Source: Streptomyces noursei
Lineage (GTDB): Bacteria > Actinomycetota > Actinomycetes > Streptomycetales > Streptomycetaceae
Assembly (NCBI RefSeq): GCF_001646665.1
Contig: NZ_LWBU01000347.1
Span: 136,530 to 200,529 of the forward strand
Length of the DNA stretch: 64,000 bases
Direction: 5' to 3'
Under the pieces are notes generated by a model that ran no database searches, was not told where the DNA came from, and worked only from the letters and a program-made list of their open reading frames with translations. This document shows, in pieces, positions 53,821 to 62,500 of this stretch (position 1 is its first letter; the number at the start of each line of letters is the position of its first letter). The translations under genes and the position numbers were made by a program.

Positions 53821-54678
53821 CCCGAGGGGGCCGCGTGGCGGCGCTGGGCGACCGGCGTGCCCCTGGGCGGCCCTCCTGGTGCCCATGGTGGCGCTCGGCG
53901 CGCTCGCCCTGCCCGCCGCCCAGATGCGCCTCGGTTTCGCCGACGCGGGCAACGACCCGGCGACGACCTCCAGCAGGCAGGCGTACGACATGCTGGCCTC
54001 CGGTTTCGGGCCGGGCTTCAACGGGCCCCTCGTCGTGGTCGTGGACGGCGGCCACGCGCGCGTGGCGGCCGATGTGCGGCGGGCGCTGGACTCCGTCCCG
54101 GGCATCGCGGCGACCGCGGGGCCCCTGCCCACCGACGACGCGTCGGTGCGGACGGTCGTCGGGTTCCCGGAGTCGGCCCCGCAGGACGAGGCGACCTCGG
54201 AGCTTGTCCAGCGGCTGCGCACGGGCGTGCTGCCGGCGCTGGAGCGGGAGACGGGCGCCGAGCTGCTGGTCGGCGGCCCGACCGCGGCCACCGAGGACTT
54301 CGCGGCCACCGTCACCGACCGGATGCCGCTGTTCGTGGCGATCGTCGTCGGCCTGTCGGCGCTGCTCCTGCTGGTGGTGTTCCGGTCGGTGCTCATCCCG
54401 CTGAAGGCGGCCCTGCTGAACCTGGTGAGCATCGGAGCGGCGCTCGGGGTGGTCACGCTGGTCTTCCAGCACGGCTGGTTCGGTGTGCAGGCGGGCCCGA
54501 TCGAGGCCTTCATCCCGGTCATGATCTTCGCGATCGTCTTCGGGCTGTCCATGGACTACGAGGTCTTCCTGCTGGCCGGATCGTCCCGGCGGTGATGCGC
54601 CTGCTGGGCCGCGGCGCGTGGTGGTTCCCGGCCGCGCGGGCCCGCCGCCTGCCGGAACCGGCGCCCGAACACCCCTGA
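53821..54678 (+). pseudogene. Decayed MMPL/RND-type lipid transporter remnant
   Basis: Pieces of an MMPL protein are read in two frames. WRRWATGV lies in the frame of 53530. After a frameshift near 53860 the second frame carries WAALLVPMVALGALALP, LGFADAGNDPATTSSRQAY, GFGPGFNGPLVVVV and FGLSMDYEVFLLAG, then stops at 54594. The usual protein end, RIVPAVMRLLGRGAWWFP, appears in the first frame just beyond. The ~75 residues normally between them, including the last helices, are missing. So the gene has lost its N-terminal half, taken a frameshift and suffered an internal deletion. Confidence 0.8.
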
Positions 54679-54711
54679 AGGCGCTCGCGCGGGCCGCCGT
54701 CCGGCGGGGCG

Positions 54712-56013
54712 TCAGGCGCCTCCGGGCGGCGGGGCCTGCTCGTCCAGTTCCTTCTTGGCCCGCAGGGCCCGCTGCACCCGGGCGAGGACGGCCTCGCCGT
54801 GCCGCCGGTGGCCGTGCACGCGCGGGTCCTCCGTCACGTCGTACCTCTTCACGTACGCGCCGAGGAAGGCCTGGAGGGTGGCGACCGCCGGGATCGCGAT
54901 GAGCGCCCCGACCGCGCCCAGCAGCGCCGTGCCGGCGACGACCGACCCGAAGGCGACCGCCGGGTGGATGTCGACGGTCTTCGCGGTGAGCTTGGGCTGC
55001 AGCACGTAGTTCTCGAACTGCTGGTACACCACCACGAACGCCAGCACCCACAGGGCGTACCACGGGTTCTCGGTGAAGGCGATCAGCATCGGGAGCGCAC
55101 CGGCCAGGTACGTGCCGATGGTGGGGAGGAACTGGGAGACCAGGCCCACCCAGACGGCGAGCGCGGGCGCGTACGGCACCGCCAGGATCTGCAGCAGGAC
55201 GTAGTGGGCGACGCCGGAGATCAGCGCCATCAGCCCGCGCGAGTAGAGGTAGCCGCCGGTCTTGTCGACGGCGATCTCCCAGGCCCGCAGCACCTCGGCC
55301 TGCTTGGCGGGCGGCAGGACGGAACACAGGGACCTGCGCAGCCGGGGCCCGTCGGCGGCGAAGTAGAACGAGAACAGGAAGATCGTCAGCAGTTTGAACA
55401 GGCCGCCGAGCACGGTCGCGGAGACGTCCAGCACGCCGCTGGCGCTGTTCTGCACGTACTTCCGCAGCCAGTCCGAGCGCAGCAGGCTGTCCTGCACCTC
55501 GACCCGGGAGAGCTCGGTGTGGAAGGTGTGGTTGATCCAGTTGATGAGCGAGTCGAGGTACCGGGGGAAGTCCTCGACCATCTCGATGATCTGCCCGGCC
55601 AGCATGGACCCGAGCAGGACGACGAACCCGACGCCCGCCGCCAGGACGGCGAAGAACACCAGGAAGGTGGCGAGCCCGCGCCGCATGCCGCGGGCGGCCA
55701 TCCTGCCCACGGCGGGCTCGATCGCCAGGGCCAGGAAGAAGGCGATCAGGATGTTCAGCAAAAGGCCGATGAGCTGATGGAACGCCCAACTGCCGAGCTG
55801 GAAGCAGGCGTACAGGGCGAGGGCCAGCACCATGGCCCTCGGCAGCCAGCGGGGCATCCGCGCGACGGCGGGGGCCCCGCCCCCGGCCGGGCCGGGCGCT
55901 CCGGGCGCGGTCCTGCTCGGGGGCACGGTCGCGGGCGCGTCGGTGTCCGGTGACGCGGGGTCGCCCGTCACCGGCTCGGTGGTCGTCGTCTCGGTCTCGT
56001 CAGTCGGGGCCAC
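54712..56013 (-). CDS. AI-2E family transporter (PerM/YdiK-like)
   Basis: A 433-residue polytopic membrane protein. GTG 56013 is the likely start, without a strong ribosome-binding site. Residues 1-60 are a disordered Thr/Pro/Ala tail. Eight or so hydrophobic segments follow, with the family pattern GLLLNILIAFFLALAIEPAV near 85-105, LLTIFLFSFYFAADGPRLR near 210, and LVSQFLPTIGTYLAGALPML then QQFENYVLQPKLTAKTVDIHP. The latter, ending in the conserved HP, is diagnostic. Substrate is uncertain in actinobacteria; the AI-2 name should not be taken literally. Confidence 0.9.
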   Translation of the reverse strand: MAPTDETETTTTEPVTGDPASPDTDAPATVPPSRTAPGAPGPAGGGAPAVARMPRWLPRAMVLALALYACFQLGSWAFHQLIGLLLNILIAFFLALAIEPAVGRMAARGMRRGLATFLVFFAVLAAGVGFVVLLGSMLAGQIIEMVEDFPRYLDSLINWINHTFHTELSRVEVQDSLLRSDWLRKYVQNSASGVLDVSATVLGGLFKLLTIFLFSFYFAADGPRLRRSLCSVLPPAKQAEVLRAWEIAVDKTGGYLYSRGLMALISGVAHYVLLQILAVPYAPALAVWVGLVSQFLPTIGTYLAGALPMLIAFTENPWYALWVLAFVVVYQQFENYVLQPKLTAKTVDIHPAVAFGSVVAGTALLGAVGALIAIPAVATLQAFLGAYVKRYDVTEDPRVHGHRRHGEAVLARVQRALRAKKELDEQAPPPGGA

Positions 56014-56221
56014 GGGGCAAGTCTCGCGTACGGCTACGACATACGGCGGACCAGCCCGGACATCGCCGCCCGCGACCGTCCCGCACGGCTGCCGGCCCGT
56101 GCCTCCGCCCGACGTCCCGACGCCCCGGACCCCGGCCCCGGACCCCGTGCCTCCGCCCGCCGCACCCCTGCCTGTGCCCGCCCGCCCCCGGACGACGGCG
56201 CGGCCCGCGGGGCGCCCCGGG

Positions 56222-56416
56222 TCAGCGCTTGTCCGCGGGGACGTCGACGGCCGCGCAGACCGCGCGCCACACGTCCTTCGCCTCCCACCCCGCTTCCAGC
56301 GCCTGGTACACCGTCCGGCCGCCCAGTTCGGACATCACATGGTCCCGGGCGAAGGACTCGGCGTACGCCGCACCGAAGTGGTCCGCCATCCGCTCCCAGA
56401 AAATCGTCAACCGCAT
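56222..56416 (-). CDS. DUF3046 protein
   Basis: A 64-residue protein, ATG 56416. MRLTIFWERMADHFGAAYAES, then HVMSELGGRTVYQALEAG and VWRAVC match DUF3046, a small actinobacterial family that sits close to recA-recX in Mycobacterium and Streptomyces. The function is unknown; the location suggests a link with recombination or simply conserved synteny. It is divergent from the next gene across 79 bp. Confidence 0.9.
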   Translation of the reverse strand: MRLTIFWERMADHFGAAYAESFARDHVMSELGGRTVYQALEAGWEAKDVWRAVCAAVDVPADKR

Positions 56417-56495
56417 GCCTCGATTATCCCGCTCCTGGGAGTGCAGCCCGGTCCGCGGCCCTTGCCGAAAGCCCTTTCCGCCCTACGGTCGGAGC

Positions 56496-57404
56496 ATGGC
56501 TGGAACTCCCCTCTCGCGCGCCGAGCACTTCATCTGGCTCACGGCCCGCGTGCTCGAACAGCGGCGGTTCGCTCACCACTTCCTGGGCGGTGGCGCCGAC
56601 CCCGTGGAGGCCGCCCTGACCGCGTACCTCAACGAGGACGGGGGTTACGGACACGCCCTGGAACCGGACCTGCGCGGGCCGGTCAGCCAGCCGCTGCACA
56701 CCGCGCACGCGCTGCGCGTTCTGGACTCCATTGGCCGCTGCGGCGGACTGCGCGTGGAGCGCGTCTGCCGCTACCTGACGGCGGTGTCCACCCATGAGGG
56801 GGCCCTTCCGGCGCTCCACCCCTCCATCCGGGGCTATCCGGTCGCTCCGTTCGTCCCGGTCGTGGACGATCCTCCGAGCGACCTGCTGGCCACCGGCCCG
56901 GTGGTCGGGCTGCTCCACCGCAACCAGGTGTGGCACGCGTGGCTGTTCCGCGCCACGGACTTCTGCTGGGCCGCCGTCGACGCGCTGGACAAGACCCACC
57001 CGTACGAGGTCCAGGCCGCCGTGGCGTTCCTCGACGGCGTCCCGGACCGGGCCCGCGCGGAGGCCGCCGCGGACCGGCTCGGCCGCCTGGTGCGCGACCA
57101 GCGCCTGGTGGTGCTGGACCCCCGGGAGGCGGACGGGCACCCGGTCCCGCCGGGGTACGCCCCGGGCGAGCACCACTTCCCGCACGACTACGCGCGCGTG
57201 CCGGGTTCGCTCGCCCGCCGCTGGTTCACGGACGAGGAGATGTCCCGCTCCCTGGACCTGCTCGCGGCCGAGCAGGACGAGGACGGCGGCTGGCCGATCA
57301 GGTGGCGGCGGTGGGCCCCCGGCACGGCCCTGGAGTGGCGTCCGATCGTGACGGTCGAGGCGTTGCGGACGCTGCGGGCGTACGGCCGCCCGATCGGCGG
57401 CTGA
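56496..57404 (+). CDS. Prenyltransferase/squalene-oxidase-repeat-like protein
   Basis: A 302-residue soluble protein, ATG 56496 after TCGGAG. It carries at least two QW-like motifs: LNEDGGYGHALEPDLRG (near 48) and EQDEDGGWPIRWRRWAPG (near 265), each with the DGG(W/Y) core of alpha/alpha-barrel terpene cyclases and protein prenyltransferase beta subunits. The DxDD catalytic motif of squalene cyclases is not seen. It may be a barrel protein without cyclase activity. A member of unknown function is the safest call. Confidence 0.7.
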   Translation: MAGTPLSRAEHFIWLTARVLEQRRFAHHFLGGGADPVEAALTAYLNEDGGYGHALEPDLRGPVSQPLHTAHALRVLDSIGRCGGLRVERVCRYLTAVSTHEGALPALHPSIRGYPVAPFVPVVDDPPSDLLATGPVVGLLHRNQVWHAWLFRATDFCWAAVDALDKTHPYEVQAAVAFLDGVPDRARAEAAADRLGRLVRDQRLVVLDPREADGHPVPPGYAPGEHHFPHDYARVPGSLARRWFTDEEMSRSLDLLAAEQDEDGGWPIRWRRWAPGTALEWRPIVTVEALRTLRAYGRPIGG

Positions 57405-57477
57405 ACCGGCGTCCGCCCCCATGAGCCGCCCACAGCCCGACCCCGGGGAGCCCCGGGGCCCGGCAAGCCCCCGGCCG

Positions 57478-57786
57478 TCAGCCGCCGAGGGCCCGTACGC
57501 CGGCCGTCACCGCGACGGCGGCGGCGACCACGACGAGGAACGGGGCGCGCAGCACCAGGGCGAGCGCCGCGGCGGCGAGCCCGGCCGCCCGGGCGTCCAC
57601 GACCAGCGCGCTGTCGGTGCTGAAGGTCTGCTGGGCGGTCAGCGCGGCCAGGAGGGCCACGGGCAGCAGTGCCGCGAGCCGCTGCACCAGCGGCCGCTCC
57701 AGCGCCCCCGCGGGCACCAGGAGCCCGACCAGCTTGAGGAGGTAGCAGCCGGCGGCGGTCAGGCCTATGGCGAGCCAGACGATCAT
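57478..57786 (-). CDS. azlD: AzlD family branched-chain amino acid transport protein
   Basis: A 102-residue membrane protein, ATG 57786. Three to four hydrophobic helices: MIVWLAIGLTAAGCYLLKLV, VQRLAALLPVALLAALTAQ and LALVLRAPFLVVVAAAVAV. Its start overlaps the azlC stop by four bases, as usual for AzlCD pairs, which form an exporter of branched-chain amino acids or analogues. Confidence 0.9.
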   Translation of the reverse strand: MIVWLAIGLTAAGCYLLKLVGLLVPAGALERPLVQRLAALLPVALLAALTAQQTFSTDSALVVDARAAGLAAAALALVLRAPFLVVVAAAVAVTAGVRALGG

Positions 57787-58538
57787 CGGTCCGTCCCCTT
57801 CTCCGTACGGTCGGCCGCGCGGCCCTGGAACCACAGCACGGCGGGCGCGGCGAGCGCCGCGACGAGCACCGGCACGCCGGCGGGCAGCACCGGCAGGAAG
57901 GCGAGGCCCAGGAGGACGGCGAGACCGGCGACCGCCCTTTCGGTGGCCGTGCGCAGCATGGGGGCCAGCAGGGCGAGGAAGACGGCCGGTCCGGCGGCGT
58001 CCAGCCCCCAGGCGTCGGTGTCGCCGATGGCCTCCGCGCCGAGCGCCCCGAGCAGCGTGGTCAGGTTCCACAGGACGTAGAGGGTCAGTCCGGTGACGGT
58101 GAAGCCGAGCCGGGCGGCGCGCCGGTCCGGCTGGGCGAGGGACACGGCCGTCGTCTCGTCGATGACCCAGTGGGCGGCGAGGGGGCGCACGGCCCGCGGC
58201 AGGGCGAGGAGCTGCGAGAGCCGCAGCCCGTAGAAGGCGTTGCGGGTGCCGAGGAAGAAGGCGCCCGCCGCGGCGGTGAACGGGTTCCCGCCGGCCGCCA
58301 GCGCGCCGACGAGGGCGAACTGCGAGGCGCCGGTGAAGACGAGCAGGCTGAGCGCGCAGGTCTGGAGGATGCTCAGGCCCGCGCTGGCGGAGGTGACGCC
58401 GAAGGCGAAGCCGGAGAGGCCGACGGCCACTCCGACGCCGAGCGCGTCGCGGACGACGGCACGGTCGGGGCGGTGGGCGGCCCCGGGACCGGTGCGCGGG
58501 GACGGGGGTGCGGGTGCGGGTGCTGTTCGATCTGCCAC
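57783..58538 (-). CDS. azlC: AzlC family branched-chain amino acid exporter
   Basis: A 251-residue membrane protein, GTG 58538. Family features: ALGVGVAVGLSGFAFGVTSASAGL, SLLVFTGASQFALVGALAAGG (near 66-86), FFLGTRNAFYGLRLS and HWVIDETTAVSLAQ. With AzlD it makes the large subunit of the exporter. Its start lies 10 bp downstream of the AraC regulator's stop, so the order is araC-azlC-azlD in one leftward operon. Confidence 0.92.
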   Translation of the reverse strand: MADRTAPAPAPPSPRTGPGAAHRPDRAVVRDALGVGVAVGLSGFAFGVTSASAGLSILQTCALSLLVFTGASQFALVGALAAGGNPFTAAAGAFFLGTRNAFYGLRLSQLLALPRAVRPLAAHWVIDETTAVSLAQPDRRAARLGFTVTGLTLYVLWNLTTLLGALGAEAIGDTDAWGLDAAGPAVFLALLAPMLRTATERAVAGLAVLLGLAFLPVLPAGVPVLVAALAAPAVLWFQGRAADRTEKGTDR

Positions 58539-58548
58539 GGGGGCGACG

Positions 58549-59421
58549 TTACGAACCCGGCGGCTTCCCGGTCTTGTACGTTCTTGCGCGCTCCCGCTGG
58601 TAGGCGCCCGGAGGCACCCCGACGATCCGGGTGAAGTGGCGGTTCAGGTGGGGCTGGTCGGTGAAGCCGACGGTGACGGCGGCGGCCGCCGGGGCCGTAC
58701 CCGACTCCAGCAGCCGGCGGGCCGTGCGCACGCGCGCGTTGGTCAGCCAGGTGTGCGGGGGCATGCCGTAGGCGGCCTTGAACGCGCGGAGCAGGGCGAA
58801 CGGGCTGGTGCCGAGCTCGCCGGCGAGCTGTTCCAGCGACGGCGGATCGGCCATGCGCTGCCGGAGGAGTTCCTGGGCCAGGGCGGCCGTGCGGGCCCCC
58901 GCGGCGAGCGGTTCGCGCCGGGGGAGCGGGCGGCCGTGGCGGCGCAGCAGCCGGGCCACGGCCACCCGCAGGAGGCTGTCGGCGGCGAGCGCGTTGCCCT
59001 CCTCGGCGGCCCGGTGGACGGCCCGGATGAGCAAGGCGGTGTCCTCGTCCTCGACGATGGTCTCGGCGAAACCGACCGTGCCGCGCAGGGTCGTCTCCTC
59101 GCGCGCTATCGAGCCGACGAGCGCCGTCGACGGGTAGAGGGTCGCGTATGACCAGCCCTCCGGCACCCCGGCGTGGGCCGAGTGCGGCACCTCCGGGTTG
59201 ATCATGACGACGGTGCCGGGGCGGGCCCGGATGGTGCCCTCCGGCATGACGACGTCCTCCACCCCGCGCCGCACCGCCCCGAAGACGTACCCCTCATGGC
59301 TGTGCCGGGTGAACGAGTGGCGTACGTAGCGGGCGCGGAGCAGGTCGAGCCCGGGCACGGCCGGATACTGCCAGTGCCTGGCCCACTCGCCGTCCCGCCC
59401 GTTCTCCCGCCCGCTCGCCAT
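58549..59421 (-). CDS. AraC-family transcriptional regulator of azlCD
   Basis: A 290-residue regulator, ATG 59421, with a GGAGGA directly adjacent to the start (unusually short spacing), so the exact start is slightly uncertain. The N-terminal cupin-type sensor domain includes FTRHSHEGYVFGAVRRG and PGTVVMINPEVPHSAHAG. The C-terminal double helix-turn-helix has LEQLAGELGTSPFALLRAFKAAYG and AAVTVGFTDQPHLNRHFTRIVG. It is the first gene of the azl operon and presumably senses an amino acid or a related export substrate. Confidence 0.93.
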   Translation of the reverse strand: MASGRENGRDGEWARHWQYPAVPGLDLLRARYVRHSFTRHSHEGYVFGAVRRGVEDVVMPEGTIRARPGTVVMINPEVPHSAHAGVPEGWSYATLYPSTALVGSIAREETTLRGTVGFAETIVEDEDTALLIRAVHRAAEEGNALAADSLLRVAVARLLRRHGRPLPRREPLAAGARTAALAQELLRQRMADPPSLEQLAGELGTSPFALLRAFKAAYGMPPHTWLTNARVRTARRLLESGTAPAAAAVTVGFTDQPHLNRHFTRIVGVPPGAYQRERARTYKTGKPPGS

Positions 59422-59533
59422 TCCTCCATTCTGCGCCCGGGCCCGCGCTCCCGACCTGCGTGTCCACTGCCCGGACCGCCGCGGGCTGCGTTGCCGCGCC
59501 GCATTGTCAGTGGCGGGGTGCACGATGGGGGGC

Positions 59534-62500
59534 ATGGCCAGGACTGCGCTCGACTCCTTCTCCCCCGCGACCCGCGGCTGGTTCACGGGGGCCTTCAGCG
59601 CGCCCACCGCGGCGCAGGAGGGCGCGTGGCGTGCCATCGGGGAGGGGGCCGACGTCCTGGTCGTCGCGCCGACCGGGTCAGGCAAGACGCTGGCCGCGTT
59701 CCTCGCGTCGCTTGACCGGCTCGCGTCCACGCCGCCGCCCGCCGACGCGAAGAAGCGCTGCCGTGTGCTGTACGTGTCCCCGCTGAAGGCGCTCGCCGTC
59801 GACGTGGAGCGGAACCTGCGCAGTCCGCTGACCGGCATCCGTCAGGAGTCCGTCCGCCTCGGTCTGCCCGAGCCGGACGTGCGGGTGGGCATCCGCTCGG
59901 GCGACACCCCCGCCGCCGAGCGGCGTTCGCTGGCCACCAGGCCCCCGGACATCCTGATCACCACCCCGGAGTCGCTGTTCCTGATGCTCACCTCCGCCGC
60001 GCGGGACGCGCTGTCCGGCGTCGAGACGGTGATCCTGGACGAGGTCCACGCCGTGGCCGGCACGAAGCGGGGCGCCCACCTGGCCCTCTCCTTGGAGCGG
60101 CTCGACGAGCTGCTGCCCCGCCCGGCCCGCCGCATCGGCCTGTCCGCGACCGTACGGCCGGTGGACGAGGTGGCCCGCTATCTGTCGCCGCAGCGCAGGG
60201 TGGAGATCGTCCAGCCCGCCTCCGGGAAGGAGTTCGACCTCTCCGTGGTGGTCCCGGTCGAGGACCTCAGCGAGCTGGGGGCTCCTCCGTCGAGGGCGGG
60301 CGGAGGCTCGCCCCCGGACGCGGACCAGGCCGAGCGGCCGTCGATCTGGCCGCATGTCGAGGAGCGGATCGCCGACCTCGTCCAGGCGCACCGGTCGACC
60401 ATCGTGTTCGCCAACTCCCGGCGGCTGGCCGAGCGGCTGTGCAACCGGCTCAACGAGATCGCCTATGAGCGGGCCACGGGCGAGGCGCTCCCCGAGGGCC
60501 ACTCCCCCGCCGACCTGATGGCGCAGTCCGGCGCCGCGCAGGGCGCCCCGCCCCTGCTGGCCCGGGCGCACCACGGTTCGGTGTCCAAGGAGCAGCGGGC
60601 CCTGGTCGAGGAGGACCTCAAGGCGGGCCGTCTGCCGGCCGTGGTGGCGACCTCCAGCCTGGAGCTGGGCATCGACATGGGCGCGGTGGACCTGGTGGTG
60701 CAGGTCGAGTCGCCCCCGTCGGTCGCCTCCGGCCTCCAGCGCGTGGGCCGCGCGGGGCACCAGGTGGGCGCCGTGTCCACGGGCGTGGTGTTCCCCAAGT
60801 ACCGCGGCGACCTGGTGCAGGCGGCCGTCGTCACCGAGCGGATGCGCTCCGGCGCCATCGAGTCGATGCGGATCCCGTCCAACCCGCTGGACGTGCTGGC
60901 CCAGCAGCTGGTCGCCATGGTGGCGCTGGACACCTGGCAGTTCGACGACCTGCTCGCCATGGTCCGGCGGGCGGCGCCGTTCGCGTCCCTTCCGGAGTCG
61001 GCGTTCACCGCCGTCCTGGACATGCTCGCGGGGCGGTACCCGTCGGACGCCTTCGCGGAGCTGCGCCCGCGCGTGGTGTGGGACCGCGTCACCGGTGCGG
61101 TGACCGGCAGGCCGGGCGCGCAGCGCCTCGCCGTGACCTCCGGCGGCACGATCCCCGACCGGGGCCTGTTCGGCGTCTTCCTGGCGGGCTCCGACCCCAA
61201 GAAGGGCGGCGGCCGGGTCGGGGAGCTCGACGAGGAGATGGTGTACGAGTCGCGTGTCGGTGACGTGTTCACCCTCGGCACCTCGTCGTGGCGCATCGAG
61301 GACATCACCCGCGACCGGGTGCTGGTCTCCCCGGCGCCCGGCGTGCCGGGCCGGCTCCCGTTCTGGAAGGGGGATCAGCTGGGCCGCCCGCTGGAGCTGG
61401 GCCGCGCGGTGGGCGCCTTCCTGCGCGAGGTCGGGTCCCTCGCACCGGACGACGCGCGGCTGCGGCTGCTGGCGGCGGGCCTGGACGCCTGGGCGGCGGA
61501 CAACGTCCTGGCGTACCTGGACGAGCAGCGCCAGGCGTGCGGCCATGTGCCCGACGACCGGACCATCCTGGTGGAGCGGTTCCGCGACGAGCTGGGCGAC
61601 TGGCGCGTGGTGGTGCACTCGCCGTTCGGCGCGCAGGTGCACGCCCCCTGGGCGCTCGCCCTGGGGGCCCGGCTCTCCGAGCGGTACGGCATGGACGCCC
61701 AGGTGATGCACGCCGACGACGGCATCGTGCTGCGGCTGCCCGACGCGGACCTGATGGGCCTGGACCTGCTGGACCAGGCACCGGCCGCCCCCGGCCTGGA
61801 GTACGACGACGAGAAGGCGCCGGTGGGCGCCGCGGACGTGCTGTTCGACCAGGGCGAGGTCGACCAGATCGTCACGGACCAGGTGGGCGGTTCGGCGCTG
61901 TTCGCGTCCCGGTTCCGCGAGTGCGCCGCCCGGGCGCTGCTGCTGCCGCGCCGCAACCCCGGGAGGCGCACGCCGTTGTGGCAGCAGCGGCAGCGCGCCG
62001 CCCAACTGCTCCAGGTGGCGAGCGAGTTCGGCTCGTTCCCCATCGTCCTGGAGGCGATCCGGGAGTGCCTCCAGGACGTCTTCGACGTCCCCGGCCTCAA
62101 GGAGCTGATGGGCGACATCGAGTCCCGTCGCGTCCGGCTCGTCGAGGTCACCACCCCCGAGCCGTCCCCCTTCGCCCGGTCCCTCCTCTTCGGCTATGTG
62201 GCGCAGTTCCTGTACGAGGGCGACTCGCCGCTCGCCGAGCGCCGGGCCGCCGCCCTGTCCCTGGACTCCCGGCTGCTGTCCGAGCTGCTGGGCCAGGCGG
62301 AGCTGCGCGAGCTGCTCGACGCGGACGTGCTGGCCGAGCTGGAGGCGGAGCTGCAGTGGCGCACGGAGGACCGGCGGGTCAAGGACGTGGAGGGGGTGGC
62401 CGACGTCCTGCGGGTCCTCGGGCCGCTCACCGACGCCGAGCTCGTCGAGCGCGGCGCCGACCCGGAGTGGCCCCGGCACCTGGCGAAGACCCGCCGGGCC

